DNA of 64,000 nucleotides, taken from positions 3,981,517 through 4,045,516 of the forward strand of contig PTEX01000024.1 in NCBI GenBank assembly GCA_003342815.1. Direction: 5' to 3'. Made by a program: the position numbers and the translations under genes. Of this stretch, positions 1-14,221 are shown in pieces. This stretch comes from Eudromia elegans (taxonomy: Eukaryota; Chordata; Aves; Tinamiformes; Tinamidae). The notes under the pieces were generated by a model. The model worked only from the letters and a program-made list of their open reading frames with translations. It ran no database searches and was not told the DNA's origin. Position 1 is the first letter of the stretch. Each line of letters starts with the position of its first letter.

Positions 1-3000
1 TGGAGTGAAGTGCAGTTGTAAGCATGTAATTCATATAATTTGATCCTATTCTGAAAAAAAAAAAAAAAAAAAAAAAAAAGATTTTGACTTCTTGCTGAGA
101 AGAAACTCCTCCTTGTAACAGCATTAGACTCTTGCAGGAAACAAATTGAACAAAACACAAACAAACAAAACAGTCTTTCAAATTTTCCTCTACTGCTTTG
201 TAACTTCTCCAGTGTTCGGGAGCCAGTGGAACTACAGACAGGTTCACTCTTCACTTACTGTTTTGCTGGGAGAAAACTTCATTTATTTTTTATAGATACA
301 ATGCTGTAGAATATTAGAGTGCGGCTGCAGTCCTACATTTTTCTTGTGATCAAGCAAACAATCAAGCTTTAGCTGTAGCAAGTAACTGCTGAAGCCGCTC
401 GCTGGCACACACGAGCTTTAGTACCTGCTCTGCAGGTGACAGCAGGGCCACCACCAAGTGCCGAGTGGCATCTCTGCCGAGCTCTGTGCTCCTTCTAGTG
501 AGACATTCTCTGCGTACAGTGAATTCAGACTAAATCCAATCTGAACAGAAAGGTCCTGCTGTTGTAAAATGGGTCACCGATCCAGTTAATCCCGGCACAG
601 AGACCTCGTGCACTCGTACATCTTCTGACTAATCAGGCTTGAGGGTAGTGGATTATGAAAGGCTAACGGAGCACTCCCAAAAAGCTGCTATTTGAACTTA
701 TTGACTGATACTCCTCTTTGCTACTTCCAGAGCACGTTAAGGAAAATTCGGTCCCTCTAAAACCCAACCATCATCTTGACTTGAACGGCACTACCTTTCC
801 TTCACTTGCCCCCTTCGCTAGCTGCTACCTTGTTACTATTTAATTCCTTAGTGCACCATTTCTAGGCACCAACCACAACTCCATGAATTCTGGGATGAGT
901 GCTTGACTGAAAACACATTTTGGAAAAACCCTGCTATGCCTCCAAGAATATTCACACTCAAATGGGCTCTTGCTCAGAGGACACTGAAATGGAGCACACG
1001 CACAAGTTCAAGTTGTTTCAAAGCATTATCTCTTAGCAAGACTGCTGACTCCCCTCCTAGGAAAGAACTACTTGAGTCAGAAAAACGAGAGGATCTAATT
1101 AGCTACAGTTTTTTAAAAAATCAAATTGTTGTATTTTTTTTTTCTCCTGAATGATGCACAAACAAGCCTTTTCTTAATTCTTCTTCTGCTACTCTCATAA
1201 CTTGGAACCACTCAACAAAACTGTGATGCCGTTCACCCAAGCCGTCATATTTATTCAAACGGAAGATCTACTAAAATCCATTTATTAGCAATCAGCATTA
1301 AAAAGAACAGATTTTGATTATCTAGCAGCTTTATAAACTATGATGACAATATTCTTACTTAAGCGCAGTAATACAATGTTAAAGCTCTCTGAAAGCTTCA
1401 AAACTTATTTTGATTGTGTTCGCATGACTGGTAATCGCTTTCACCCCATAACACTGTGTGTATAATTTGATTATCTTAAACCATGAAGGACAGCAACCTT
1501 TACTTCAATAAACTTTAAAGAAATCTGGGGAAATAAACTCATGAATAATTGGATCTCATCAAGACATAACCCCTTCTTGACGCACTACACAATTGATAAT
1601 TGAACTTTTGACTAATAGTAAGAAGGAAATTTCCTGGTGGAAATAAAAGTATTCCATGTTTTTAATAATACATTGTTTCTTTGTAGATATTCCCCACTGA
1701 TGCTGAATACTGTAATGTTTTTATTATTTTTCCAGCACATTTTTTAGACAGAGATTCCAAACTTGAAAATTTCCTTGTCTTTACTAGTACCTTTTAATAC
1801 TGATCCCTAGGTTCAAACCATTTGTTTTCATCCACTTCATTACTAACAAGATTTCTTGCATGAAATATTTGTTTAAGAAGTTTCTTCTTGTCCAAAATAA
1901 GGAATATAGGCTGATATGGATGCTTATCCGGACACACATGGCAAGCACTGGTAAACTCCTGATATTTAAAGTTTTAATAAAAAGTCAACTACAGGCTACC
2001 AAATCGGCATGCACTGAAACCCAGCACCTCTGCAAACTTTCAGGAAAAATGCACATACTGGCCCCAAGAAGGACCACTTTGGAGAGGACAGGATAAAGGA
2101 TCTGGCCTGCCCGCAGGTTATGGCACCTTCACACACATGGTCGGCAACTCTCAGTCAGTAGTAATATTCACAAGAAATGCACAGCCGCAAGTTTTCTCTG
2201 CAAAGCTGAAACTAAAATTAGGTTAAGTCACATTTTTGTAAAACAAAGAAAATAAATTTTAAAACGGCCTTTTTCAATGTACAGCCTTTTTTGTTACACA
2301 TTTATTAACCTAAAGGAAGTTGGTACCTACACTTTCTTGTCAAAAGCAACTTGTATATACCTGTATCTACACCCTGCATGGCAAAAATTTATATTCCTGA
2401 GTACTGTTGAGGAAATTAAACATAAAGACAAAAATGTATCCAAGTTTGATAGTTTTCTGGTACTTCTCTTTTCTCAAAAGCAATCTTGACTTAGTGTCAA
2501 TGGGATAAATATCCCCTAATTAACAGGGTCATTAACAGTCTTTCCCAGTTGCTGGGTTAGCAATTCTGGGCAAACTCTGACTTGGTGCTAACAGACATCT
2601 ATAATCAAGCTTCTTCCAGCAAGAACATTTAGTAAGATAATGAAGAGAATATACTTAGGGTATTATTCTCAGAAGTTTGTTTATGCTGCTGTGGTAATGG
2701 AAAGGGTAGCTCATTTGCTGTAATATAAAACAAAATACGTAATAGGAAGATGCAGATGAGATTGTCTATTAAGTTTCAAAAGTAACATGATTTGATCAGA
2801 GTAACATAGCAAATTAAGCTCGGAAGTATTTCAACCATTTACTAGTCTTTGTTAGCATTATGCAAAATATATGTAAAAATATTCTCACTTTTGCTCATCA
2901 AACCTTAATTGCTAGCTTGGTAAGAACTCTTTAGCATGCAGTACCACATTAATCCTTACAACTGTAGGAGTCAGACAATTTTATCTAATTTAAAAATTCT

Positions 3001-3478
3001 TAATGTGTTCTGGCAAGGAATATTCTTTAAATATGACATCTCTAAATGCTGTCTTTGGTTCATGTTTCAATTTCCCACCATCACTGAAATAAATACACCA
3101 ACCCCTACACCTCCTTTCAATGTGCAATCTTTAAAAAAGCATAAAAAGTTGTGCCAAACCTTTAGTGGGAGTTACACCTAAAAATAACTTGGTCTTGAAA
3201 GTTAATAAATTTATGGAATATATTGAAGCTTCTCAAATATTGCATCAAAACTCAGACTATGATAAATGTGCCTGCTTGGAGACAATTTCTGCTTTTCTTT
3301 AATATAAGAATAAATGCAAGAATAGCACTGAGGGAGCTACATTGAGCCTTGTCTTTATAATCACCTCTTAGCAACCTATGGCCAGCCCACTGTGAAGCAG
3401 TAGATTGGTCATTCTGGGATGATCCATGTGTAGTAAGTGTGAGAATATCTAAACATTGTTCTGAAGAGAAAAAAAATG
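1..3478. other. AT-rich non-coding DNA
   Basis: No gene is recognisable here. Open frames on both strands are under about 85 codons and look like chance frames in AT-rich DNA, and none resembles a known family. The stretch begins near an A26 run at 54-79 and has a short AAAC-type simple repeat near 150-170. I saw no strong acceptor and donor pair framing an open exon, and no named transposon. It could be intronic or intergenic. Confidence 0.75.
54..79. repeat. A26 homopolymer
   Basis: An uninterrupted run of 26 adenines. No recognisable retrotransposon body adjoins it on the left within the window, and CR1, the only LINE family seen here, does not end in poly(A). It is best treated as a simple repeat. 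Its length is likely to vary between individuals and assemblies. Confidence 0.95.
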
Positions 3479-3479
3479 G

Positions 3480-3975
3480 TGGAGGGGGCAAAATCTGACC
3501 ATCCTAACGGTCACCCGGAGTGTGGTAGCATGGTTTTCAGAGCATGGTGTGAAGTGGAGCCTACCATATCCCAAGGTGAGTAGTCTGGAGCTCCAGAGCT
3601 ATCACGTTCCACTCAACACTGAGAAAGCGGCTTTCAGAGAAGCTGAAGTGTCTGCATAGGCTAAGAAAGCAGCACAAAACAACTACTGCAGAGCCAACTC
3701 TCAGGTCCATTCTAGAGAAGGGGTGATCAAATAGCACCAAAAATTGAGTCTAGAGTTCTGGCAAGTCTGGAAATGCTGTGGAAAACTGGGGCGACAACCC
3801 ACTCCAGTTTGGCAGGAGCTAGGAGCTCTATGGGGAGTGTTACTCTAGTGCACTTGGCAGAAAACATGGAATGGAGCAGCATGAGGGGAAGAACTGGACA
3901 CAACTCCAACTCCAAAGGATTTTTTCAAGAAGTCTGGGAAAATAAAAAAGGTCGCTTGTAACTTAAAGAGTTCTC
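3480..3975. other. Unidentified patch of higher G+C
   Basis: About 500 bp visibly richer in G and C than its surroundings, containing overlapping open frames of about 60 codons on both strands. Frames open on both strands together are expected from composition. A donor-like AAG/GTGAGT occurs at about 3573, but the nearest upstream AG lacks a pyrimidine tract, so I do not call an exon. It could be an old, unrecognisable repeat or a conserved non-coding element. Confidence 0.35.
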
Positions 3976-3978
3976 TTA

Positions 3979-4021
3979 GGGTTTTTTTTGTTTGTTTGTG
4001 GTTGGTTGGATTTTTTTTGGG
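3979..4021. repeat. G/T-only low-complexity tract
   Basis: A run of about 43 bases made almost wholly of T and G, with T8 blocks, TTTG units and GGTT units. It is a simple repeat. A tract of complementary composition, poly(A) followed by C/A-rich sequence, lies at 52495-52600. Confidence 0.85.
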
Positions 4022-7000
4022 TATCACTGAATGTGTATAAATGCTTTCTTCTTTTCATAATAACCCTATAGTATTTAAAGATCACATTTAATCTACAATT
4101 CAGTAAGGCTGAGGCAAATGGATTTACAGAAGGAGAGGAAAATCCAACTGGTGTTTTTAATGTCTAGAGACAATGGAAATAAGGGTAAAATTTAATTCAT
4201 GAGGTTTTCTCAGTGTATCCCAAGGAGCAACAAAAGATCCTTAATTTATTTCTTCTTAGGGCTTAGTGAAAAGGCAAATAGACTATCCATTAGATTCAAA
4301 ATTGTATTTCACCAATTCCATTGGATGCCCAAGACCTTATCATCCCAATATTGGCTAAAGTATGGCAGCAGTAAATGTCATGTCTGTCAAGCCGTACTGT
4401 GCTGAGCCAACCCATGCTAGATTTACTCTGAGTAAATGTCAGTGCCATTGAGAGCTCCTAGAAAAAGCAAATTTTCCTCTACAGACAAGCATTTAACAAT
4501 AAATTGTCTGGCTGGTACAACAGCAGCAAGCTAATGACTAGGTCCTGCTCCCTGGGATGCTATGAAAGATGTGGCAGAGCTGACGGTTCATCTCAAGGCA
4601 GGTTTCACACCTGCACCACTCCAGCACAGTCTTTACTAGATGGTTACGTATCCCGGGCTGGGTGCTGCATCCAGGCTTTCCTATCCACTCGACTGCACTC
4701 CTGGCACAGGCAGGCTCTTGCCATTTACCCAGTTAAATTCCATATAACATTCAAGGTTTACATAATTCCCTTTCTAAGGCAAAGCCTCAGTCTTACTCCT
4801 ATGCGAACTTATCACGTGTCTGACATGCAGCATTACATGTAGCTGGAAGAGGCTGGGGAGCTCAGCGCAGTGCCACTGTCCATTCCAGAGGCCCTCCTTC
4901 TTCGTATGAATGGTTTCTCCAAACATGAACATATCACAACTCGTAGCAAATTGCACTTATTCCTTGATCAAGCACAATTGATGTTTTTTCCTGTGATGAT
5001 TTTAAGGTCTTAGAAAAGTGGTCAGCTGAGTAGGCTAGTTCACGCTACCTACTTTTCTCACCTCTAAGTGTCCTTGGATTAGCCATGTCTCTGCCCTGTA
5101 AGATTTGGCCTCTGCGCCTCAGTCTTAGAGATTTTTCAGTCTCAATTCCCTGTCACTTCAGACAAAGTTGGTAGGAGTTGTTCTGCTGCATTTCACTATT
5201 GACCCAAGATGCTTTCACTTGAATGGAAACCCAATTCAGTTATTGATCTCCATTGCTCCTGGTTCGGGATATACACCAAGCAGCACTGACAGCAAATGAT
5301 GGGAGTCTGCATACACTGAACTATTTAAAGTCAATGCAAGGTCTAGAAAGCAGAAGCTGGAAGTTATATATAGCTACATTCATAGTCACATGCTGCTTTC
5401 AAACTGCTTAAAGCAGTTTGTGGAGGAACTATTCGTTTCAGGTAACTGAAATTAAATACTGAACAAAAAAAAAAATCAAAGTTATCACTTGCATAATAAC
5501 CTTTTTTAGACCTCGTTCTATATAGTTTTCATTCACTGAATATTATACAAGTTAACTTATATATGCATTAAAATAGAACTGCTTTCCATTTTATCCTCAG
5601 TTTCTCAGCTCTTGTGACTGCAAAACCCAGAAGTAGCAGCACATGCAAGAAACAGAACATCAGCACCCTGAGCCTCAGTACCCACACACTGCCATGTGTT
5701 TACAAGGAATAAAGGCGAAGAGGCTGAACGGCATCACTCACCTGTGCCACACTTGCTCCTACATTACACTGATACCAAAGGAACCAAGTAACTTCTGTGT
5801 GATCAGGATCTGCTGCCAGGTATTTGGTGCAGATATGGTACAGAAATGATGAGGCTCCACTCTGCCCCTCATCCCCCTCTCTGTGTTTTAAAGGACATGA
5901 GACCTCTCAGCACTGCCACACTAGGAGAGAAGTGCAGGTAACTCCCAGTACTGGAGCTGGCAGAGCTTGGGTTGCAGTAAAAGTAGAGCTAATGGATTAA
6001 CTCCATCCTTCCTTTCCAGAAAGCATTCAACCGAGCACTGCACTTCTAGGATAGGCATATTAGTTTCTATTGCTTCCCTTTCCCAGGCACTCATAGGATT
6101 AAAAAGGGAATTTCTCCCTTAAAAGACTTTTCTCCCTTCTGCTGTGTGACTGTATTCTCTGAAGAAAAGAAAACTCCGCGTCTTTGAGGTTTGGAGGAGT
6201 GCAGGCTTTCATGAAAAGGCAACTCGCATCTCTGGGGTTCAGAGGAGTCGCAACAGAAAGTCCTGGCAGCCTATTACTTAGCTTATTCCACCTAACATGT
6301 TGCCCGGAAGGCTTCTTGTTAGCGCTGTCTGCCAGACACCAGTCAAGCTGAGAAGGAATTTTACTGAGACCTCAAACAAATTCAGTGACTTGTCTGGGAA
6401 TCTGAACAGGATATAAAAAGTGAAAACAAAGGTAATGTAGGTAGGCTTAAAATAGATGTGATTCCCTGCCATTCTGGGGAAACATGCCAAATAATTGACA
6501 TGCTCCAAAAAGTACCCTGTCATCTTAGGAAACTTCACAGGGGAAAACGCTCTTTGCCTCAAAGATTCTTTTTCCGTCTTCACTTTTGCTAGAAAACCAA
6601 ACATGTTGGTTTTTAGTCAGAGCAGTGCCAGAATCCTGGCATGAACAAGCCTGGAATCTCCTTTGGCTTCCTGAGGGCCATCCCAGGTGGTAACTGTCTC
6701 CTGCCCAGCTAAAAAGTCCTTCCTAGTGAGCACTTGCCAGCTTCCTGGCCTGCTCCACATACAGTGACCGAAGGGTGCCCCAGCAGGGCCTTTCCAATGC
6801 GTTGTCCTGTCTGAAGGAAGAGCAGCTGAAAGCATCTCTGCTCATAGCTGTTAAAATTCCCCTAAATTGTAGCTACCGTAATTACAGCTTTGCTTTCATC
6901 ACCAATACCACAGGTCCTCAGACACTGGCAACAACTGCATTTGGAGAAAGGAACTGATGTTTTAACCACAAGGTGTGTGTTATAACAAATGCTGCAGCTT

Positions 7001-7826
7001 CACTATTAGTCAAGTAATAGAGATATGCTGATCTCTATTAAGCATAAGGATGCTCATCAAATTAGAGTGAAAACTGCTGAGTTTTCAATTATTTGGGGAT
7101 CTTAAAAACAAATCAATTATCTTCTGCTTGTGCACACCGACCAAAAATAATTTAGAGCAAATACTTTCATTGTGTTGCACATTTGAACAGAGGATGTCCA
7201 CACAGGAGAAAAAAAAATGAAACACTTGCCTGTACTAGCTTAAAAAATGTTCTAACAACATGGCATAGAAACAGGGTAAACATTTCTGAAATCACAACAA
7301 AACCAGAATTTCTCTTCATGGAGAGGGAAAGGAAGATTTTAGAAAGCATATGTTCTACTAGGTCAAAATGTCAAAGCCATCATACATAGTCTTCCCTAGC
7401 CTTCCATTTACAAGCCCCTCCATGAACAGAACAATTCATTAGAACAATGCATTTGTGACGGTTATGCTCCTGCCCTGAGTAGTAACTGTATCCAGAATAG
7501 GCCTTTGCTTTTCCATTTTTGACAACTGATAGAAAAAGTCACAAAAAGTGAATCTGCTGAAGTAGGTACGACTACTAACACATGCAATGGGGTGTTCTGC
7601 TGGAAATGGAAAAAGCCAGACCCTTGGCATCTTCCAAATTTGTCCTCTGCCTCTCTCGAGTCTTTGTTATGGACACACAGCCTTCAGAGACCATAATTAA
7701 AAATCATGTTATATTCTATTATTGCAAACACTAGATTAGACATCTATAAATAGAGTTATTTGTGGACATATTGTCACTTCAGGTATCCGCATAGAGTTTT
7801 TTCTCCAGAAAATGGTCATATCTTTT
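4022..7826. other. AT-rich non-coding DNA
   Basis: No gene is recognisable. Frames reach about 112 codons near 4504-4842 (+) and 108 codons near 6278-6604 (-), but neither has family motifs. A perfect CAG/GTGAGT donor on the minus strand at 5742 pairs with only a mediocre acceptor and I rejected it. A 21-nt hairpin lies at 5400-5420. A weak, diverged direct repeat occurs around 6180-6260. Confidence 0.7.
5400..5420. repeat. Perfect 10-bp inverted repeat, 1-nt centre
   Basis: CAAACTGCTT, one A, then AAGCAGTTTG. The arms are fully complementary. With a one-base centre it behaves as a near-perfect palindrome rather than a stable RNA hairpin. No function is implied. Confidence 0.85.
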
Positions 7827-7911
7827 CATATATACGTGTGTGTGCATCTGTAGATCTATGTATATATATCATATATATTATATACAAATGAACTATACCT
7901 ATATCTATATA
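7827..7911. repeat. TA/TG-rich imperfect microsatellite
   Basis: About 85 bp dominated by TA dinucleotides with short TG and ATC interruptions. It is visibly imperfect, so probably an old dinucleotide microsatellite. Confidence 0.8.
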
Positions 7912-10900
7912 AAGAGTAAAGAAAAACAACCCATCTGAGATGTCCTTTATTTCCTTGTATATGACTCTTCTAAAGAAGACTGCAGACATCTTCCAGGTAA
8001 TCTGACCTCTTTTCTAACAGTAATAACTCAAAAAAAGAAAAAAAAAATTAAGAGTTCAGACATGCCCTTGATTTGTTTTAAAGGGCACATTCTGCTTTTG
8101 AAAACAACACCAGTTCAGATAACTCCTAAAGCGTTCTGCAGTAACAACATGCAAGAAAGAAATGTCAGAAATTTTATACCGATGGCATTAATCCTAAGCT
8201 TCCCTGGCTGTTTAAAGAATCAGGATCCTCCTTTAATTATACTGCACATTAGAAATCAAGGTTGAATGATTGACAGCTTCTAAAGGTACACTACATCTTG
8301 TAATATTGCCAGAAAGAAAAGAAAGCAGATTCTTTTAACCACGATATGAAGTAGACTTTCAAGATTTTACGGCTGCTAAATGTACCACAGGAAAGAAGAA
8401 GTATAAAGGAAAAAAAGACCCTGCCTTTCTCAAATCTCATTCATAATTTCTATAGACTGGCAGATTCCCATCAGAAGTGACTTTTCAGAAGGCTATGATC
8501 ATCTTCAATATGTAGGGCACTGGGATAGAAGTTTGTTGTCCTTTAACTTATTTTATACAATTATCTAACCACACCTATTTAGGTCAAGGAATTCTGATTA
8601 CTACACTACATCCCTGCTGAGGCTGAAGATTATAAAGTGATAGACTACAATCCTTTATTTCCTCCAACTAAACAGTTTATAACAAGCATAGCTAGCCTAT
8701 GAGCAACTTTAGAGTACATGGCACTCCCTAAAATCTCATCTCTAAAAATAAGAATTGAACAAAAGCGTTACACAAAATACTTGATAGAGGGGCATATCAA
8801 TCAGCAAGATTGTTCTCATTATTAAATACAAGCATTGAATTTTTTCCGCTTTGGACACCATTCTTACAACTTTGTGTTTAATGCATGGGGCATTTCATCA
8901 CCTGAGGGGATCCTGCACCTGTTTCATTCTATTTTTCATTTCCTCAAAAAAGAAAGTCACTTCTTTCTTCAGCTCATGCTCAAAACAGGAAAAAGGCTTT
9001 AAGAGAAATCAATGAATTTGGAATGTATCAATATATGATGTGTTAACAGCAATGATGGGCATCTGGAAATAATGGGCCAAGAGACAACTAATTAACCAAT
9101 CCATACATGATGTCCTCAATGAACTACCAATGGAATATATAATAATAGAAATGCTACATCTCTATTAGAAGAAAAAAAACTCAAAATCTGATGCAAAAAA
9201 TACAATAATTACTAAAAATGAGTTTCATTTCACACAACCTATAATCCATCCCTTGGGAATGGCTGATGGCTAACGCTTCTCAGAAAGCATTAGAAAAATA
9301 CACCCTTAAAACAAGTTCTACAGTTCTATAAATGTTAAAAAATATTTTCTTCTGGACTCATTTGTGTTGTTATATTTATAAATGTTATTAATATGCAACC
9401 ACAAAATTGTCCAAAACTGTTAAAACTTAGTCCCAAAACCTTCAATAAATAATTTAAGGTATTAAAGATTAAACCGAACATTAGCTCCGTATGTTGTGCA
9501 AAAATATTTTAGCCACTCATCAGGCTGATATCTGCAGTAATTTCTTCTTTATTAAAGCCCTACAGAAAGCAAAATTTCTTATTTAGAATTTAAAGTGTGA
9601 TCTTGATATTGCCCCTAAGCGAAAGGGAGCAAACAAGCAAACGTCATAAACACCCATCTCTTTCTTCATGTGTTCATAAACAAGGAACTTCTCTTGCTTC
9701 AAGATGCATCTTCAGGAACATTAAACAAGTCAATCCCTGTATGATCTGTAAAGCAGCATGCTTTTCCCCTCCATCGTATAAATAAATAATTCCCACTGTC
9801 TTACAGTCACATCCTTTGAACTGTTTCATTAGCAAAGGCAGCATCCTTCTCAGTAGACCGCTCGAGCAGAAACTGTGTCCTGAAAGCCTTGGTTTACATT
9901 TCTGGTCCTTTCTTTTACTAGCACAAGATACATAAATAACACAAGCACATAAATAAAATGTTGACTTCCTTCTCACTTGATGTTGCATTTACACCACTTG
10001 CAGGCTACTAAATCATGTTTCCTTGGAGTCAAAAAATAATGCCTTTATGATACTAGTTTTTATACCATTAATGCTTTTAAGGTCTTCTGTTTTTATTCTA
10101 TTACTTAATGGGTTTGTCCTTTCCAACAGAAAGATTTTTTTTTTTTTTCCTCTGATCCAGTGATTACAAATGTGTCACTGGGTGAAAGGAAACAAGCCAG
10201 ATATGGACATTTATAGTCACTGCCCATCTGTAAAAACAGTATGAGGATAAATCTCTTTGTAAGCAATGATATCATTATTTGGCCCAAGGACCAATGCCAC
10301 ATCCACAGCAAAAGACAGAGAAGCTTAATTAACTGCTTGGATTTACATGTAAATTAACAGCTTAGATTTAAAGGTAAATTCATGTTATTTTTGGACTAGC
10401 AAGTTAAAGTAAGTGCAACCTATTTCCCAAGACAGATGTTCTGAAAGGCTAGAAAGGGAGTCAAGGACACATCAGCTCTCTGCATACGAGGCGTTCCTCG
10501 TTCAGCAGAAAGCACTGAGTGAAGCCAGCTGTCCAACACACTCACACCACCATGTTCTAATCATCATCAAGGACTAAGATCATTTGGCAGTGAATGATTC
10601 CTATTTGGATTGAAGTCACTGCTGCTATGATTATTTGAAAACCCAGTCCCATTCTCAAGTCCTGGAAACTGTAGCATCACCAGAGAAGCAAACCAACCCA
10701 AAGCAACTATTAAATCAGACGTGGCTCCCAGTCTGTTTTATACAGCTTCCCATGCAGCTCTGACTTGATTTTTTCTTACGCTGGAGTATTTCTAATGTTC
10801 CCTGCTGGAAATCATTCATCAGTTTAATGAACACATTCAGGAGGGCTAACCATGGGGGTTGAGGAGGGATGATATGCTTCCTTTGTTACCCACACGGTAT

Positions 10901-13900
10901 AACTTGCCATCTTTCAGTAAATCTGACAGACTCCAAACATTAAATTAACTGAAATGAAAACCTCATTTTGAACTGTGCTTCCCCATACATATCAAACAGC
11001 CTGTGAAATGCCTTAGATTTTATGTCCAAATCCATTAAACACATTGGAAAAAAAGAAAAAAAAAGGAAGCGCCTCTGTGTTCACAGAAACCTTCCCTACT
11101 TGGTTAACATCATAGCTGAACTGATCCACGGGGTGCGAAGCCAAGCATGGAGCACACTAACTAGCACGGCACGGCACAAAGGCGAAGGGGAAGGCAAACC
11201 CAGTGAAATACGAACAGCCAAAGGAACCACGCGAGCTATTTTTATACCTAGCTCGGGGTGCACATGAAGCTCGTATGTACAGGCCAGTCAGCAGTGACTC
11301 CTCATGGGAAGTTGACCGATATTTAAAAGACAGATGTTTCAGCACTGGAAAGAAAAAGCAAACGTTTACTTGATGAAGCTACGTTGGGTAAGTAGTTGCG
11401 TAAGCAAATGTCCCAGGCAGAAACACATAGAATATATATCACTACACATTCAAATATTGCAGCTTTGTAATACGTAGCACATTAACAGGCTTCAGCTTCC
11501 AATACAGAAGCTTAATTTGCTCTCTCTTGCTAAAGCACTATACACAACTATCTAAAAGTCAGTAGGAGGAGGTTAATGGCAGTGAACTAGAATAAAACTA
11601 AATGTCACTACATCTTACTTTTCTGTGAAACCTTCTAAGTAGATAAGACATGTTCAGAAAGCTGTAAAATGTGCCCTTTGCTTACAAGAAAAAGGTCAGT
11701 TCTGTGCTAACAAATTGTAATAGGTTAGTCATAAATGATCATATCAGCAGCTGAAATATGGTACCTTACACATAATTTAAATATTGTTACAATTCCTTGA
11801 GTCACAGAGAGGCCTCATTTGCATAGTGCAAACTCTTGCACACGTTAAAATGACGTAATTTTTGAAAATACAAACACAACAAAACCATGAAAAACACACA
11901 AAAAATATCAATTTTATAACACTGAGACTCGTCCAAATAACCAATTCTACTGTTGCCTTTGCATTAAAGACTGGTCACAGAAATTCTTAAATACATTTTG
12001 TACGGTGATTCTCAACTACCTTAAGAAATTGACTTCAGAAATCAATCAATTCTACTGGTTTTCAAAATAATGATCAAGAAGAGGTTCTGCAGATCCTTGT
12101 ACACGTCACCCTGTCAGTGATGTGTTATGCAAAGTGAACATCATCCCTGGCATGCATTCGTTTTACAGAGGAACGGACAGCAACAGAATGATGCCCTCTC
12201 TTTTCTCCCTCAAGAGAACAATGAGGGACACAGAGTCAAGAGTAGGTAGCAAAACCACAGTGCGACAAATGCAATACTGGCATATTTCTGCTACGTAAAA
12301 GGAAAACAGATTTTATCGTGAGGTCACATGAGGTTTTTGCATTGAACTGCTTATTTTACTTACTATTTCTGTGATCCAAATTGTTATTGTTCAAAAAAGC
12401 TTTCATCAGCCACATGGGTTAGCACTTGGTCCTGCTCTTGCACTCCAGTTCTACTGTGTTCTCAACAGCTTCTGTTCCAGCCTAAGCCACCTGCAAAGCG
12501 CCAATGTCAGTGCTCAGTTTGGAAGAGTCATAGGGATATTTCACAACAATTTCTTACACTGACATAGCACATAACATTGTCTTTAGTAAAAGTCTAATTA
12601 CTGATATTACATTAAGACACAATCACTGACAAGACTGTTCATTAGGGGTTTTGTTTGCTTGTTTTTAACATTCTATTGAGTCATATATTTTGAAAATGAT
12701 TGAGGGCACTTCACAAATAAAATGTGTATGTGGAACATTTATGTTGGGGAGGTGAGAACACATGTATCCAACTCTAACATATATTTGTATTCAGTATAGT
12801 AAAGTTTACCCATATTAATACATCACAAGATGCAGGGGAAGGATATAATTAGTGAGTAGAAATGTGATTATTTTTACAACAAGCCCCCTCTCTATTCAAA
12901 CTGGAACACTTAGCTCTGAAATACCTTTTGAAATAGCATTTCTAATGTGGTTATTACATTGCCAAGTCTTGTTAGGGTGGCTGCTCAACCTGCATGGCAG
13001 CCTCTGCTAATATCCATTCCCAGGGGTACTAAGACATAGCTCTTAATTTATTTACTACACTTCCATCCTGTGCTTCGAGTGTATATTGTGACCTTAAAAT
13101 TCTTTGGCATTAATATCCTAGAGCTTCCACTGAAACAAAAGTTATTTGAGAAAGGACAAAACTGAGAGATTTTCTGGTTTTACTGGAAGAGTACAGGAAC
13201 ACCACGCAGGAAATTAAAATCAACACTGGGCAGTGGTGAATAAGGAACTATCACATCACCTTTAACAAATGCACTTCCTGAGCAGAGCCTGGCAGCCTAA
13301 GATATTCATGCCTGTAAACTTCCAGAAGGTATTAAATGAGCAAATAAAAGTGCTCAGGCTCTAGCTAAGTATCTCAAAAAGTGGCACACAAAAACAGAAG
13401 CCCATGAAACTGGTGTTTCCTCTGATCTTGCAACCACTCATCTATGGACGTACATATCTGTGGTTTTAAGTTATATTCCTTGTAGTCTAAACTTTGCCTG
13501 CACAAAAATCTACTACTTTCCAATATCATTTTAGCTGTACTTGTAAATATCTGTGTATGAACAACGCACTCTTAATGGGAGACCAAAGAAGAATCTATTA
13601 CAAAAATTAAACTATCAATATGTTTTAACCTTGCAGTAAATGCATATGTGTAAGAAAAAAAAAGTTGGTTTTTTGTTTGTTTTCTCTATTTATATACATG
13701 GATACTAGAATGGACAAGCAGAATATTTAAATGGGACTTGAAAAGCCTACAATGTCTCTTGCTCACTCTCCACCTGACAACACGCACATACCTCACCAAT
13801 GAATTCACTAAAGGTAAGTGAAATGTCTGTGAAGACGACAGAGCAATTCTTTTTTCTTTCCTTTTTTTTTTTTTTTCTTAAATTAGGACACTTTAAAGAC

Positions 13901-14027
13901 TCTCTATGGGCTTTCTTGTTGTAAAACACTTCTTCTTTATATATTTATTTTCTGTAAATTTAAATTGTTGTGGACAAAATAAAAAGCTCATGGGCTAAGC
14001 ACTGTCCTTCAGCCAGCACTTTGAGAC
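7912..14027. other. AT-rich non-coding DNA
   Basis: No gene is recognisable. The longest frame is about 104 codons (9674-9988, -) and has no family motifs. The stretch has T14 at 10135-10148 and T15 at 13862-13876. A consensus AAG/GTAAGT donor at 13813 follows a 92-nt open stretch, but its acceptor is purine-rich and I rejected it. No named repeat was found. Confidence 0.7.
13862..13876. repeat. T15 homopolymer
   Basis: An uninterrupted run of 15 thymines following CTTTCC-type pyrimidine sequence. It is a simple repeat. Confidence 0.9.
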
Positions 14028-14221
14028 CGTTTCCCAGCATGACTTGGGGAGTTGGGCTGGCACATGGGGCGAGTGCAGAACCCTCCCCAACACGGCCGCC
14101 TGGGCTGGCGAGCACAAGCAGCACCCGAGTATCCCGGTGGCCCCCAAGCGCCATCCTTGCGCCACGCTGCTGCTAAGGGCGTGCGCAACGTCCCATCAGC
14201 TCCTTCTCATCTCAAATCACG
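14028..14221. promoter_or_regulatory. Small CpG-rich patch (14 CpGs in 194 bp)
   Basis: Fourteen CpG dinucleotides occur in 194 bp inside otherwise CpG-poor, AT-rich DNA. Three forward frames and one reverse frame stay open across it, which follows from G+C content and does not show coding. There is no TATA box or recognised repeat. It could be an unmethylated regulatory element, a promoter of an unannotated transcript, or an old GC-rich insertion. It is shorter than usual CpG-island thresholds. Confidence 0.35.

Noticed and set aside
5742-5812. A 71-nt minus-strand exon candidate with a CAG/GTGAGT donor.
   Set aside because: The acceptor is weak, with little pyrimidine. Another frame closes inside it and the open peptide is unremarkable, so a chance pseudo-exon is likelier.
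13722-13813. A 92-nt + strand exon candidate before an AAG/GTAAGT donor.
   Set aside because: The sequence before its acceptor is purine-rich and lacks a pyrimidine tract.
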